64,000 nucleotides of DNA. Origin: Aurantiacibacter sp. D1-12. Lineage in GTDB: Bacteria; Pseudomonadota; Alphaproteobacteria; Sphingomonadales; Sphingomonadaceae. Made by a program: the position numbers and the translations under genes. Below, piece after piece: positions 53,047-62,657 of this stretch. Every line of letters begins with the position of its first letter. Position 1 is the stretch's first letter. The notes under the pieces were generated by a model. It saw nothing but the letters and a program-made list of their open reading frames with translations, did no database searches and was not told where the DNA came from. The DNA is taken from NCBI RefSeq assembly GCF_028858515.1, contig NZ_JAPJZJ010000001.1, positions 1-64,000 of the forward strand. Direction: 5' to 3'.

Positions 53047-54699
53047 TTACTGCGTCGCCGGTGCCGCCATGGCCGTGGCTTCCGGCAGGGCGTAACCCAC
53101 CGGAGCATCGGGGCCGAGCGGGATGCCGAGGTAGAACCACGCCACGATCAGCAGTGTGCCCGAAATCAGCAGCCAGACGGAGTATGGCAGCATCATCGCA
53201 GTCAGGCTTCCGAGGCCGAAATCCTTCTGCCAGCGCTGCGCGAAGACGAGGATCAGCGGGAAGTAGACCATCAGCGGAGTGATGATGTTGGTCGCACTGT
53301 CACCCACGCGGTAGGCGGCGGTTGCGCCTTCCGGACTGATGCCAAGCAGCATGAGCATAGGTACGAGGATCGGTGCAAGCAGCGCCCACTTGGCCGATGC
53401 CGAGCCCACGAAGAGGTTGAGCAGTGCGGCAAAGATCACCATCAGGCCGAGCACGATGGGCAGTGGCAATCCGGTCGATTCAATCGCGGCGGCTCCGTGC
53501 ACCGCAGTGATGAGGCCAAGGTTAGACCAGGCAAACATCGCGACGAAGTGCGCAGCAGCGAAAGCGAGGACGAGGTAATAGCCCATGTCCTTCATGCTTT
53601 CCGCCATCATGTTCACGAGGTCTCGGTGATCCTTGATCTTGCCGACTGCACGGCCATAGGCCCAGCCGGTCAGCAGGAAGAGCAGGAAGAACGCCGCCAC
53701 CAGCGACTGGTACAGCGGGCGCAGTTCGGAATGGATTGAGCAATCGGCAATTGCGCTGCCGTCTTCAGCGACACAGGCGGCCTCGTTGATCAGCGGCGTG
53801 CCCGGCGCGAAGACCATCAGCACCCACAAACCGATCACGAACAGCGCGGCGAGGCCAGCGTGGCGCAGGCCCTTGCTGGCGAGCTCTCCGGTTTCTTCGG
53901 TCGGATCGGGGCTGGTCCCGTCAGCCGCGCCAGCCGAGGCACCGCCGTTCCATGCGCCCAGTCGCGGCTCGATAATCCTGTCGGTAACGTACCAGATGAT
54001 GGGGAGGAACAGCACAGTCATCGCACTGATAAAGAACCAGTTGCCCGCGATATTCGCGGTCCATGCCGGGTCGAGCGCGCTTGCGGCCACGGCTTCCTCG
54101 GTAATGCCGAACAGCAGCGCATCGAGCTGGCCGGGAGAAATGTTGGCGGAGAAACCGCCCGAAACGCCTGCAAATGCCGCAGCGATACCTGCCAGCGGAT
54201 GGCGTCCGGCAGCGGCGAACAGGATTCCGGCGAGGGGAATAAGGACAACGTAGCCAGCGTCAGCCGCGTGGTTGCCCAACATGGCAACCAGCGCGACAAC
54301 CGGGGTCAGCAGCGACTTGGGAGCAGCCTTAACTGCCTTCGCCATGCCAGCCGCAAAGAAGCCCGAACGCTCGGCAACACCGGCACCCAGCATCACCACC
54401 AGCACGTAGCCGAGTGGATGGAAGTGCGTGAAGGTCGCGGGCATTTCGACCCACAGCCGCTGGATATTCTCGGGACTGAGAAGGCTCACCGCCTGTATCA
54501 CACGGTTGGCGCCCGTTTCCGGATCGATCTCCACCGGGTGCGCTGCGGAAAGCCCTGTTATGCTGGCAACGATAGAAATGACCACGAGGATGGCGATCAG
54601 CCAGAAGAAGAGAAATACCGGATCGGGCAGCTTGTTGCCCGTCCGCTCGACCCAGCCGAGAATGCCGGTCTGCGTTGGTGTGGCGGTGGTGTCCGTCAT
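53047..54699 (-). CDS. AbgT-family transporter (copy 2)
   Basis: This 550-residue transporter starts at 54699 (MTDTTATPTQTGILGWVERTGNKLPDPV) with a CAGGAT ribosome-binding site; the upstream extension is unsupported. It is a tandem paralogue of copy 1, with the same NHAADAGYVVLIPLAGI, SAKWALLAPILVPML and VGDSATNIITPLMVYFPL segments. It has a longer loop with two Cys (EAACVAEDGSAIADCSIH). The 30-base gap suggests one transcript. Confidence 0.95.
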   Translation of the reverse strand: MTDTTATPTQTGILGWVERTGNKLPDPVFLFFWLIAILVVISIVASITGLSAAHPVEIDPETGANRVIQAVSLLSPENIQRLWVEMPATFTHFHPLGYVLVVMLGAGVAERSGFFAAGMAKAVKAAPKSLLTPVVALVAMLGNHAADAGYVVLIPLAGILFAAAGRHPLAGIAAAFAGVSGGFSANISPGQLDALLFGITEEAVAASALDPAWTANIAGNWFFISAMTVLFLPIIWYVTDRIIEPRLGAWNGGASAGAADGTSPDPTEETGELASKGLRHAGLAALFVIGLWVLMVFAPGTPLINEAACVAEDGSAIADCSIHSELRPLYQSLVAAFFLLFLLTGWAYGRAVGKIKDHRDLVNMMAESMKDMGYYLVLAFAAAHFVAMFAWSNLGLITAVHGAAAIESTGLPLPIVLGLMVIFAALLNLFVGSASAKWALLAPILVPMLMLLGISPEGATAAYRVGDSATNIITPLMVYFPLILVFAQRWQKDFGLGSLTAMMLPYSVWLLISGTLLIVAWFYLGIPLGPDAPVGYALPEATAMAAPATQ

Positions 54700-54799
54700 G
54701 ATGAGATCCTGTCCCTCGTGTTCTTTTGTTGTGCTGCGCCTAACACGGGAAGCACGGCAGGTCTTTACCCGTGCCCGCGCATTCCCCATCTAGGACGCT

Positions 54800-55486
54800 A
54801 TGACTGATACCCTTCTTCTCGCAGCGATCCTGATCCCTTGCTTAATAGTGGCGATCGTTTTTCACGAAGTCGCTCACGGCTGGACCGCGCTGATGCTTGG
54901 AGATCCGACTGCGAAGGAGCGCAATCGCCTAAGCCTGAACCCGATCCGCCATGTCGATCCGGTAGGGACTTTGCTGGTGCCGGGAGGGCTGGCGCTCGCA
55001 GGGCTTCCGGTATTCGGCTGGGCCAAACCGGTGCCGGTGATCAAGCAGCGCCTGAACAACCCCCGCTTCGGAATGATGGCGGTGGCTGCGGCTGGACCGG
55101 GCACGAACTTCATTCTCGCGGCGATTGGTGCGATTGCTCTCGGCCTGATGGCGCCCGCATTGGCTGTGGAGGGGGCGGCTGAGCCGCACATTCTGGTCAC
55201 CGGCCTGTTCTATTTCATATCGATCAACATTTTCCTTGCACTGTTCAACCTCCTGCCGATTCCGCCATTCGATGGGAGCCACGTGGTGGAGGGCTTGCTC
55301 CCGCGGTCGGCTGCGCGGATCTACGAGAAGATCCGTCCGCTCGGCTTTCCACTGCTCTTCGTTCTGCTGGTCGCTGTGCCTTATGTTTTCCCAGGTGCGG
55401 GCATTGTCGAGAACTTCGTGCTGCCGCCGGTTGAATGGGTAATGGAAAAGTATCTAGGACTTGCCGGAGCCATCGCCGGTGGCTGA
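54800..55486 (+). CDS. Site-2 protease family (M50) membrane peptidase
   Basis: This 228-residue membrane protein has the zinc motif HEVAHGW near residue 22-28 and the second motif PIPPFDGSHVVEG at about residue 153-165, with six hydrophobic segments. The small size and lack of a PDZ domain match the YwhC-like group rather than RseP. It may cleave membrane-bound regulators. Its end overlaps truB by eight bases. Confidence 0.93.
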   Translation: MTDTLLLAAILIPCLIVAIVFHEVAHGWTALMLGDPTAKERNRLSLNPIRHVDPVGTLLVPGGLALAGLPVFGWAKPVPVIKQRLNNPRFGMMAVAAAGPGTNFILAAIGAIALGLMAPALAVEGAAEPHILVTGLFYFISINIFLALFNLLPIPPFDGSHVVEGLLPRSAARIYEKIRPLGFPLLFVLLVAVPYVFPGAGIVENFVLPPVEWVMEKYLGLAGAIAGG

Positions 55487-56459
55487 CCTTCCGCGGTCAC
55501 ACGGTTGGCTGATCCTCGACAAACCGCGCGGGCTTGGCTCGACGCAGGCCGTTGGTGCGGTGAAGCGTAACCTTCGGGAGGGCGGGTATCCCAAGACCAA
55601 GGTCGGTCATGGTGGCACGCTCGATCCGCTGGCGGAAGGTGTGCTGCCAATTGCCTTGGGCGAGGCAACCAAACTTTCGGGTCGTATGCTCGATAGCGAC
55701 AAGACCTACGAATTCACGATCCAGTTTGGCGAGGAAACCGATACGCTCGATACCGAGGGCAAGGTTGTGGCGACATCGAACCGTCGCCCACCGCTCGCCG
55801 CCATCGCTGCAATCTGCGAGCACTTTACCGGCGAAATCGATCAGGTGCCGCCTAAATACTCGGCGCTGAAGGTCGACGGGAAACGGGCCTATGATCTGGC
55901 GAGGGCGGGTGAAGAAGTGGAACTGGAAACCCGGCGGGTCACGATCCACTCGCTCGAATTTCTCGGTCCGGACCTGAGCGGGGAGGGCGTATCGCCCTTC
56001 GACACGACGCGTGGCCGGCCAGACCCCTATGATCCGCAAGCGCCGCTCGAATTGGCGGACAGTGTCACGCTCGTCGCGAAGGTTTCAAAGGGTACATATA
56101 TCCGCTCTCTGGCACGAGATATCGCACATGCCCTTGGAACGGTCGGGCACGTTACCTATCTGCGTCGCACACAGGCCGGACCCTTTAGCGAAAATCAGGC
56201 GATTTCGCTGGACAAACTGAATGAAATCGGTAAGGGCGCGCCCATCAAAGACCACCTTCTGTCACTGGAGGCGGGGCTGGACGGTATCCCGGCTCTCGCT
56301 CTCGATCAGAACAGTGCGCAGGCGGCCAGACAAGGCCGGGTCGTTTCTGATCTGCCCCACCCTGACGGGCTCTACTTTGCCAAGCTGGAGGAAACTCCGG
56401 TGGCCTTGGTGGAACTTGAAGGGGGCACGATGAAAGTCGTGCGGGGGTTCAATCTTTAA
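55479..56459 (+). CDS. truB: tRNA pseudouridine(55) synthase TruB
   Basis: This 326-residue enzyme starts at GTG 55479 (MADLPRSHGWLILDKPRGLGSTQAV). It has the catalytic motif GHGGTLDPLAEGVLPIALG, KYSALKVDGKRAYDLAR and SKGTYIRSLARDIAHALG, then a PUA-like C-terminus. It makes pseudouridine 55 in tRNA T-loops. The overlap with the M50 gene shows coupling, so that gene joined this operon. Confidence 0.96.
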   Translation: MADLPRSHGWLILDKPRGLGSTQAVGAVKRNLREGGYPKTKVGHGGTLDPLAEGVLPIALGEATKLSGRMLDSDKTYEFTIQFGEETDTLDTEGKVVATSNRRPPLAAIAAICEHFTGEIDQVPPKYSALKVDGKRAYDLARAGEEVELETRRVTIHSLEFLGPDLSGEGVSPFDTTRGRPDPYDPQAPLELADSVTLVAKVSKGTYIRSLARDIAHALGTVGHVTYLRRTQAGPFSENQAISLDKLNEIGKGAPIKDHLLSLEAGLDGIPALALDQNSAQAARQGRVVSDLPHPDGLYFAKLEETPVALVELEGGTMKVVRGFNL

Positions 56460-56486
56460 CAGGATGCCGCAGAAGGTAACAAAGAC

Positions 56487-56756
56487 ATGTCGGTAACTAC
56501 CGAAAAGAAGGCAGAGATTATCAAGGATAACGCCACTGCCAAGGGCGACACCGGTTCTCCGGAAGTCCAGGTCGCGATCCTGACAGAGCGTATTCGCAAT
56601 CTCACCGAGCACTTCAAGGACCACCACAAGGATAACCATTCGCGTCGTGGCCTGCTGAAGATGGTCAACAAGCGTCGTTCGCTGCTGGCCTATCTCAAAA
56701 AGAAGGATCTGGGCCGCTACAACGACCTGATCCAGAAGCTGGGTCTTCGCAAATAA
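56487..56756 (+). CDS. rpsO: 30S ribosomal protein S15
   Basis: This 89-residue protein has the S15 signature [44 protein letters not shown] and a Leu-Gly-Leu-Arg ending. It binds 16S rRNA early in 30S assembly. It lies 27 bases after truB and before pnp, the conserved order. Confidence 0.98.
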   Translation: MSVTTEKKAEIIKDNATAKGDTGSPEVQVAILTERIRNLTEHFKDHHKDNHSRRGLLKMVNKRRSLLAYLKKKDLGRYNDLIQKLGLRK

Positions 56757-56766
56757 GAGTTTCCGA

Positions 56767-56790
56767 GGGGCGGCTCCAAAGGCCGCCCTT
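56767..56790 (+). terminator. Hairpin after rpsO
   Basis: GGGCGGC (56769-56775) pairs with GCCGCCC (56783-56789), followed by TTCGCTT. It may partly terminate rpsO transcripts or act as a processing signal before pnp. Confidence 0.65.
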
Positions 56791-56927
56791 CGCTTATCTG
56801 GCATCCTTCGCAATTCGGTGGAGGGGCCTTGAGGCCAATCTGGGCCTCGCACCGGACCGGGACGGAATACCCGGCACTGTAGGCCCCGTACCGCAATCAG
56901 GCCGTGCGGGTCATTTTAGGAAAACAC

Positions 56928-59216
56928 ATGTTCGACAAGAAAACCGTATCGATTGAATGGGGCGGAAAAACCCTCACTCTCGAAACCGGTCAGATTGCCC
57001 GTCAGGCAGACGGCGCCGTCCTGGCCACCTATGGCGAAACCGTGGTGCTGTGCGCCGTGACCGCCGCCAAGAGCGTCAAGGAAGGGCAGGACTTCTTCCC
57101 GCTGACCGTTCACTATCAGGAAAAATTCTCCGCTGCGGGTCGTATCCCGGGCGGCTTCTTCAAGCGTGAAGGTCGCGCAACGGAGAAGGAAACGCTGACT
57201 TCCCGCCTGATCGACCGCCCCGTGCGTCCGCTCTTCCCGGAAGGCTTCTACAACGAAATCAACGTTATCTGTCAGGTGCTGTCGTACGACGGTGAGACCG
57301 AGCCTGATATCGTTGCCATGATCGCCGCTTCGGCTGCGCTGACCATTTCGGGTGTACCTTTCATGGGCCCGATCGGCGCTGCACGCGTCGGCTTCCGCAA
57401 TGGCGAATACGAACTTAACCCGTCGCTCCAGACTGCGCTCGACGAAGAAGGTCGCCTCGACCTCGTCGTCGCTGCAACGCAGGACGCTGTGATGATGGTG
57501 GAGTCCGAAGCCAAGGAACTGACCGAGGACGAAATGCTCGGCGCTGTCATGTTCGCGCACGAAGAAAGCCGCAAGGTTATCGGCGCGATCGTTGATCTGG
57601 CTGAGCAGGCTGCCAAGGATCCGTGGGAAATCGACACTTCGGACGATACCAGCGCGATCAAGGAAAAGCTGCGTGGCATCATCGGTGACGACATCGCTGC
57701 CGCTTACAAGCTGACCGACAAGTCGGCCCGTTCGGATGCTCTGAACGAAGCACGCGCCAAGGCGAAGGAAGCTTTCGCCGAGGAAGAAGCGCAGACGCAG
57801 CTCGTCGCCAACAAGGCGGTGAAGAAGCTGGAAGCGGAAATCGTTCGCGGTGCCATCATCAAGGACGGCACCCGTATCGACGGTCGTAAGCTCGATCAGG
57901 TTCGCCCGATCGAAGCCATGGTCGGCCTGCTGCCGCGGACCCACGGTTCGGCGCTGTTCACCCGCGGTGAAACGCAGGCGATCTGCACCACCACGCTGGG
58001 CACCAAGGATGCCGAGCAGATGATCGATGGTCTGGAAGGTCTCTCCTACAACCACTTCATGCTGCACTATAACTTCCCGCCGTACTCGGTCGGTGAAGTG
58101 GGCCGTTTCGGCTTCACGGGTCGCCGTGAAACCGGCCACGGCAAGCTGGCATGGCGCGCTCTGCACCCTGTGCTGCCCGACCATGAAGACTTCCCGTACA
58201 CAATCCGCGTCCTGTCAGACATCACCGAGTCCAACGGCTCGAGCTCGATGGCGACCGTTTGCGGTGGCTGTCTGTCGATGATGGACGCCGGTGTTCCGAT
58301 CGAACGCCCGGTTTCCGGTATCGCCATGGGCCTCATCCTTGAAGGCGACGACTTCGCCGTTCTTTCCGACATCCTGGGTGACGAAGATCACCTTGGTGAT
58401 ATGGACTTCAAGGTGGCCGGTTCGAAGGATGGTATCACTACCATGCAGATGGACATCAAGGTTGCCGGCATCACGCAGGAAATCATGGCCAAGGCTCTGG
58501 AGCAGGCCAAGGCTGGCCGTGACCACATCCTGGGTGAAATGAACAAGGCTCTGGGTTCGGCTCGTACGGGTGTTTCGAAGCATGCTCCGCGTATCGAAAC
58601 CATGCAGATCGACAAGTCGAAGATCCGTGACGTTATCGGCACGGGCGGCAAGGTCATCCGTGAAATCGTCGCGGAAACCGGCGCCAAGGTCGACATCGAC
58701 GATGAAGGCGTGATCAAGATCTCGTCCTCCAACGGTGACGAAATCGCGGCTGCAAAGGCGTGGATCGAAGGCATCGTGGAAGAGGCCGAAGTCGGCAAGA
58801 TCTACACCGGCAAGGTCGTCAACATCGTCGACTTCGGTGCATTCGTGAACTTCATGGGTGGCAAGGACGGTCTCGTCCACGTGTCCGAAATGAAGAACGA
58901 GCGTGTCGAGAAGGTGACCGACGTCGTTTCCGAAGGTGACGAAGTGAAGGTCAAGGTCCTTGAGATCGACGGTCGCGGCAAGGTCCGCCTGTCGATGCGC
59001 GTTGTTGACCAGGAAACCGGCGAAGAGCTGGAAGACACCCGCCCGCCGCGCGAACCGCGTGGTGACAAGGGCGGCCGTGGTGGACGTGGCGGCGGTGATC
59101 GCCGTGGCCCGCGCGGTGGTCGTGATCGCAAGGACGATCGTGGCGGTCGTCGCGGCGGCGGCGACAAGAAAGGCGGCGGTGACGATCACATGCCGGCTTT
59201 CCTGAAGGACGACTAA
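56928..59216 (+). CDS. pnp: Polyribonucleotide nucleotidyltransferase (PNPase)
   Basis: This 762-residue enzyme starts [13 protein letters not shown] at 56928. It has two RNase PH domains, the second with the catalytic site around [14 protein letters not shown], a linker helix domain, a KH domain ([13 protein letters not shown]) and an S1 domain ([26 protein letters not shown]). The C-terminal tail is RG/GGR-rich ([18 protein letters not shown]) and probably binds RNA. It degrades RNA 3' to 5' with phosphate. Confidence 0.98.
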   Translation: MFDKKTVSIEWGGKTLTLETGQIARQADGAVLATYGETVVLCAVTAAKSVKEGQDFFPLTVHYQEKFSAAGRIPGGFFKREGRATEKETLTSRLIDRPVRPLFPEGFYNEINVICQVLSYDGETEPDIVAMIAASAALTISGVPFMGPIGAARVGFRNGEYELNPSLQTALDEEGRLDLVVAATQDAVMMVESEAKELTEDEMLGAVMFAHEESRKVIGAIVDLAEQAAKDPWEIDTSDDTSAIKEKLRGIIGDDIAAAYKLTDKSARSDALNEARAKAKEAFAEEEAQTQLVANKAVKKLEAEIVRGAIIKDGTRIDGRKLDQVRPIEAMVGLLPRTHGSALFTRGETQAICTTTLGTKDAEQMIDGLEGLSYNHFMLHYNFPPYSVGEVGRFGFTGRRETGHGKLAWRALHPVLPDHEDFPYTIRVLSDITESNGSSSMATVCGGCLSMMDAGVPIERPVSGIAMGLILEGDDFAVLSDILGDEDHLGDMDFKVAGSKDGITTMQMDIKVAGITQEIMAKALEQAKAGRDHILGEMNKALGSARTGVSKHAPRIETMQIDKSKIRDVIGTGGKVIREIVAETGAKVDIDDEGVIKISSSNGDEIAAAKAWIEGIVEEAEVGKIYTGKVVNIVDFGAFVNFMGGKDGLVHVSEMKNERVEKVTDVVSEGDEVKVKVLEIDGRGKVRLSMRVVDQETGEELEDTRPPREPRGDKGGRGGRGGGDRRGPRGGRDRKDDRGGRRGGGDKKGGGDDHMPAFLKDD

Positions 59217-59241
59217 GTCCAGCCACTAGGCTACAACGGAG

Positions 59242-59263
59242 GGGCCGCGAGGGATCGCGGCCC
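59242..59263 (+). terminator. Terminator after pnp
   Basis: GGGCCGCGA pairs exactly with TCGCGGCCC around a GGGA loop, followed by TTTCCTTTTC. Confidence 0.9.
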
Positions 59264-59284
59264 TTTCCTTTTCTGGAGATCACC

Positions 59285-59965
59285 ATGCTGCCACGTGAAG
59301 AAATCGCCACTGCCAAGATCCCTGGCGGAGATACGCTGACGCTTGTCAGTCACGGGCGTGATCACATCATTATGCTTGGACGTAACGAGCTGATGGGTAC
59401 GCGCATGCAGTATAGCGAGGAACAGCTCGCTGTCCTCACGCTGGAGCGGCTGGAGAAGCCTGCTCCGCGCATGCTGATCGGTGGCTATGGCATGGGTTTC
59501 ACCTTCCGTGCAGCGCTTGCCAACCTGCCGGAGGGCGGCAGCGTAACCGTGGCCGAGGTCGTGCCGGAAATACTCGAATGGGCAGAAGGGCCGCTATCGC
59601 ACATCACCGGAGACTGTCTGAAAGACCCACGCGGAGAGGTGATCCTCGCCGATGTGGCCGCGCTGGTGGACGACGCGATCGACGGAACGACAGCGCCCTA
59701 CGACGCTATCCTGATGGATGTCGACAACGGCCCCGACGGCATCGTTCGCGACGGTAACGAGCGGCTCTATACCCGCACTGGCATTGCCCGGATGCGCGAT
59801 GCACTCAATCCGGGAGGGTTGATTGCGATCTGGTCAGCTGCGGACGATCACAAGTTCACGCGCCGTCTCATGGATGCCGGGCTTGATGTTAAGGTAGAAA
59901 CGGTTCGGGCACGCCCTAACAACAAAGGCCCGCGCCACACGATCTGGTTTGCGCGGAAGCGCTGA
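59285..59965 (+). CDS. Spermidine synthase-like methyltransferase-fold protein
   Basis: This 226-residue Rossmann-fold protein has the AdoMet-binding loop MLIGGYGMGFTFRAALANLPEG and VAEVVPEILEWAEGPL, then DAILMDVDNGPDG. It belongs to the spermidine synthase-like group that lacks the N-terminal beta domain. A true aminopropyltransferase activity is not certain. It follows the pnp terminator by about 20 bases. Confidence 0.9.
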   Translation: MLPREEIATAKIPGGDTLTLVSHGRDHIIMLGRNELMGTRMQYSEEQLAVLTLERLEKPAPRMLIGGYGMGFTFRAALANLPEGGSVTVAEVVPEILEWAEGPLSHITGDCLKDPRGEVILADVAALVDDAIDGTTAPYDAILMDVDNGPDGIVRDGNERLYTRTGIARMRDALNPGGLIAIWSAADDHKFTRRLMDAGLDVKVETVRARPNNKGPRHTIWFARKR

Positions 59966-59972
59966 GGGCAGC

Positions 59973-60491
59973 CTAGCCCTGCACCATGCGCAACTGGCCA
60001 AGGTAGTCGAGCTTGCCGATATCAAGGCCTTGCTTGCGCAGGATGCCGTAAGCGGTGGTTGTATGGAAATAGAAGTTCGGCTGGCTAAAGCTGAGCAGGA
60101 AATCCTCGCTCTTGAACGGCAATTCGATGTTCCTGCTCGCGAGCTTGAATACTGTTGTGCCGCCGATGAAACTGTCGATTTCCCCTTTGGAGATTGCTCT
60201 CAAGGTGTTCTCGGCCGCACCGAGATTGAGCCGCATTTGCTCCAGCTCCTGCGCCGGTTCACCCAGATCGGGCTCCATAATGCCCGCACGCACACCCTCG
60301 ATAGCGCCGACCGAATGTGCGACCATCCACCTGACCTGCTGGGCGAATGGAGCCATGTCGTCGATCAAGGAAGCCTGTGCCAGCTTTTCTTCCGGAATAT
60401 CAGACGCCTTGGCTTTCTCTATCCAGCCCTGGCCGGCGTTCAGCAGCTGGATCATCGAAGGAATGACGGCTTCGTAGAGTGAGAAAGACAT
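59973..60491 (-). CDS. DUF1993 family protein
   Basis: This 172-residue helical protein has the DUF1993 pattern: SLYEAVIPSMIQLLNAGQGWIEKA, SLIDDMAPFAQQVRWMVAHSVGAIEG and FYFHTTTAYGILRKQGLDIGKLDYLG. It is related to the DinB four-helix fold. Its function is unknown. Confidence 0.93.
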   Translation of the reverse strand: MSFSLYEAVIPSMIQLLNAGQGWIEKAKASDIPEEKLAQASLIDDMAPFAQQVRWMVAHSVGAIEGVRAGIMEPDLGEPAQELEQMRLNLGAAENTLRAISKGEIDSFIGGTTVFKLASRNIELPFKSEDFLLSFSQPNFYFHTTTAYGILRKQGLDIGKLDYLGQLRMVQG

Positions 60492-60547
60492 AGAGCGTCC
60501 TGTGCAATTGCGAGGTCAGGACATGCTGCCAGTCTATCAGCAAGCGA

Positions 60548-60679
60548 TCAAGCGTCTGCGCGCACCTGCTGGTCGACCTTGAGGCGCGGATTGGAGGCAG
60601 ATTTGCGATATTCGTCTTCGGCCCATTCACCAATCTCGTTGCCGACAAGAGCGATGTAACTGAAGTCCCATAAGCGGTT
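60548..60679 (-). pseudogene. Gene remnant or small gene without a visible start
   Basis: A minus-strand frame of 43 codons reads ...LWDFSYIALVGNEIG then EWAEDEYRKSASNPRLKVDQQVRADA and stops at 60548-60550. The composition is convincingly protein-like, but the frame is closed upstream by a stop at 60682 and has no ATG, GTG or TTG in it. It appears to be the C-terminal end of a gene lost upstream, or a short gene with a damaged start. Confidence 0.45.
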
Positions 60680-60779
60680 CTACACAGGCGCCAGGGACCA
60701 ATTTCTGTTCGATGCCTATCCCCGAACCGAACATGTAAAATATCGTAAGAAAGCGAGGAGTCTTAACGACTTCTCGCGT

Positions 60780-60957
60780 GCACTGGATTATACAGTCTGC
60801 AGATACCGAGCGCCTTCGGGTCGTACCGTTGTGCACTGGGTATTCGGATTATCGGCCCGCAAGTGGCGCGAACATCCTACATCCGTATGGCAGCCCCCCT
60901 GCCACATCGGATACCTCCAAGAACGCCTCTCGGACTTCGTGCCGGGAGGCGTTTTGC
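60780..60957 (+). ncRNA. Putative small RNA upstream of a strong terminator
   Basis: A plus-strand terminator lies in a stretch with no plus-strand gene. AACGCCTCTCGG at 60922-60933 pairs with CCGGGAGGCGTT at 60942-60953 (one mismatch), then TTGCTTTT. Just before it, 60881-60912 forms a second hairpin (ATCCG...TGGCAG / CTGCCA...CGGAT) with a C-rich loop, followed by an unpaired ACCTCC that could pair with ribosome-binding sites. The 5' end is a guess near the TATAC at 60790. I could not match a known sRNA such as 6S, SRP RNA or tmRNA. Confidence 0.4.
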
Positions 60958-60975
60958 TTTTGTGTGGTGTGATTA

Positions 60976-61010
60976 GAAAAAGGCCCGCCGTCGTTGGGAC
61001 AGCGGGCCTT
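60976..61010 (-). terminator. Terminator of gcrA
   Basis: On the minus strand AAGGCCCGC (61010-61002) pairs with GCGGGCCTT (60988-60980), followed by TTTTC. Confidence 0.88.
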
Positions 61011-61036
61011 CTCGAAATAGTGCAGCCGCAGCGCCC

Positions 61037-61705
61037 CTAGCGAACGCGCGGACCACCAAAGGGCAGGGGAGGCGGGGGCCGGCGGGCACCACGCGGCAGC
61101 TGTGCCTGATAGGCCCGACCGCAATGTTCGACGCAGTAGGGGAAGCCAGGGTTCACCTTCTCGCCGCAGAAATGGAAATCAGGCTCACCTGGGTGGCCCA
61201 TCGGCCAGCGGCATACGCGATCGTTGAGATCGAGCAAGCTGGTCTTGTCGGCAATGTCCGGGCTCGGCTTGGCAGGAACCAGACGGCGCGGCGGTGCGGG
61301 CGGGATGGGTGCTTGCTGATCGCCAGGACCCTGACGCAAAAACCCGCCGGGACCATAGGATACGATCTTGGGCAGATCGTCCTGCTTGTTGGGCAGAGGC
61401 TGGCTGTTGGCAGGTGGGGACGCAGGTTTTGCTGCGGCCTTGGGTGCCGGTTTGGGCGCGACTTTCGCCGGAGCTGCTTTCTTGGCTGCCGGCTTGGGCG
61501 CCGGTGCCGCCTTCTTCTTGGGGGCAGGCTTCTTCTTGGCCTTGGCCTTCACTGGGCTCGGGCGAGCCTTCAGGCCAAGACGGTGCGCCTTGCCAATCAC
61601 CGCGTTACGCGAAACACCACCAAGCTCTTCTGCAATCTGGCTTGCGGTAGAGCCGCCTTCCCACATTTTCGTGAGGGTGGCGATGCGTTCTTCAGTCCAA
61701 CTCAT
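61037..61705 (-). CDS. gcrA: GcrA cell-cycle regulator
   Basis: This 222-residue protein starts at 61705 (MSWTEERIATLTKMWEGGST). It has the GcrA N-terminal helix-turn-helix (ASQIAEELGGVSRNAVIGKAHRLGL), a Lys/Ala/Pro-rich linker (KAKKKPAPKKKAAPAP) and a C-terminal domain with Cys residues (RVCRWPMGHPG, FHFCGEK, PYCVEHC) that interact with sigma factor. In Caulobacter it co-activates methylated promoters in the cell cycle. The longer upstream frame is not real. Confidence 0.96.
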   Translation of the reverse strand: MSWTEERIATLTKMWEGGSTASQIAEELGGVSRNAVIGKAHRLGLKARPSPVKAKAKKKPAPKKKAAPAPKPAAKKAAPAKVAPKPAPKAAAKPASPPANSQPLPNKQDDLPKIVSYGPGGFLRQGPGDQQAPIPPAPPRRLVPAKPSPDIADKTSLLDLNDRVCRWPMGHPGEPDFHFCGEKVNPGFPYCVEHCGRAYQAQLPRGARRPPPPLPFGGPRVR

Positions 61706-61787
61706 GCAATCGTCTTTCAGTCCTTGTGGCACAAATCCTGTGCCGAAATTCTTGCCAGTCCGTTCCCGCCCAGATAGTCGCGCACTC

Positions 61788-62651
61788 ATGACAGAGCAAG
61801 CAAACCAGAGCATTGCAGTGAGTGGTGCACGCGAATTCCCGCAAAAAGGGGAGCCGCAGATCACCAGTTTCAACCGGATCGGACTGTGGTCCCTCTATAT
61901 TAAGGAGATCCGGCGGTTTCTCAAGGTGCAGACGCAGACGGTTTGGGCTCCAGCGGTCACAACTTTGCTGTTTCTGGTCATTTTCACCGTCGCACTTGGC
62001 CGCGAAGGGCGTGAAGTGCTGGGAGTGCCCTTCGGTACTTTTGTTGCGCCTGGTCTCATCATGATGGGCATGATGCAGAATGCCTTCGCCAATTCCAGCT
62101 TCAGTCTGCTGTCGGGCAAGATGATGGGCACCATTATCGATCTGCTGATGCCGCCGCTGTCCAACGCCGAACTGATGCTCGGGATTGTGATGGCGGCGAT
62201 AACGCGAGCCGTGATGGTTGGCGGCGCGGTGGCTGCTGCCATGTGGCTCTATCCCGGCGTCGAACTGCACGTCGAGCATTGGTGGGCAGTGATTTGGTTT
62301 GGCCTGATGGGTGCGGCGATGCTCGCGATTTTCGGATTTCTCTCCAGCATCTGGGCCGAGAAGTTCGACCACAATGCCGCGATCACCAATTTCATCGTGG
62401 CTCCACTCAGCCTGCTGTCAGGCACGTTCTATGTCATCTCGAACCTTTCGCCGTTCTTCCAGGCGATCAGCCGCGCAAACCCGTTCTTCTACATGATCTC
62501 GGGCTTCCGCTACGGCTTCCTGGGGGAAAGCGATATCGGCAATACCGACGCAGCGCTGCTGAACGCCGCAGTCGGTGTCGGTGTGCTCAATATCGTTCTC
62601 GGCCTGATCACCTATCAGGTGCTCAAGAGCGGCTGGAAGATTAAGAGCTAA
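61788..62651 (+). CDS. ABC-2 type transporter permease
   Basis: This 287-residue protein starts at ATG 61788 (MTEQANQSIAVSGAREFP). It has six hydrophobic segments, including VWAPAVTTLLFLVIFTVALG and LLMPPLSNAELMLGIVMAAITRA, and the ABC-2 motif NPFFYMISGFRYGFLG near the end. The N-terminal FLKVQTQTVWAP is typical of YadH-like permeases. No ATPase gene is next to it, so its partner is encoded elsewhere. Divergent from gcrA. Confidence 0.93.
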   Translation: MTEQANQSIAVSGAREFPQKGEPQITSFNRIGLWSLYIKEIRRFLKVQTQTVWAPAVTTLLFLVIFTVALGREGREVLGVPFGTFVAPGLIMMGMMQNAFANSSFSLLSGKMMGTIIDLLMPPLSNAELMLGIVMAAITRAVMVGGAVAAAMWLYPGVELHVEHWWAVIWFGLMGAAMLAIFGFLSSIWAEKFDHNAAITNFIVAPLSLLSGTFYVISNLSPFFQAISRANPFFYMISGFRYGFLGESDIGNTDAALLNAAVGVGVLNIVLGLITYQVLKSGWKIKS

Positions 62652-62657
62652 TTCTGC

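Noticed and set aside
58215-59189. A 324-codon minus-strand frame opposite pnp
   Set aside because: Shadow of pnp; no start site or family features.
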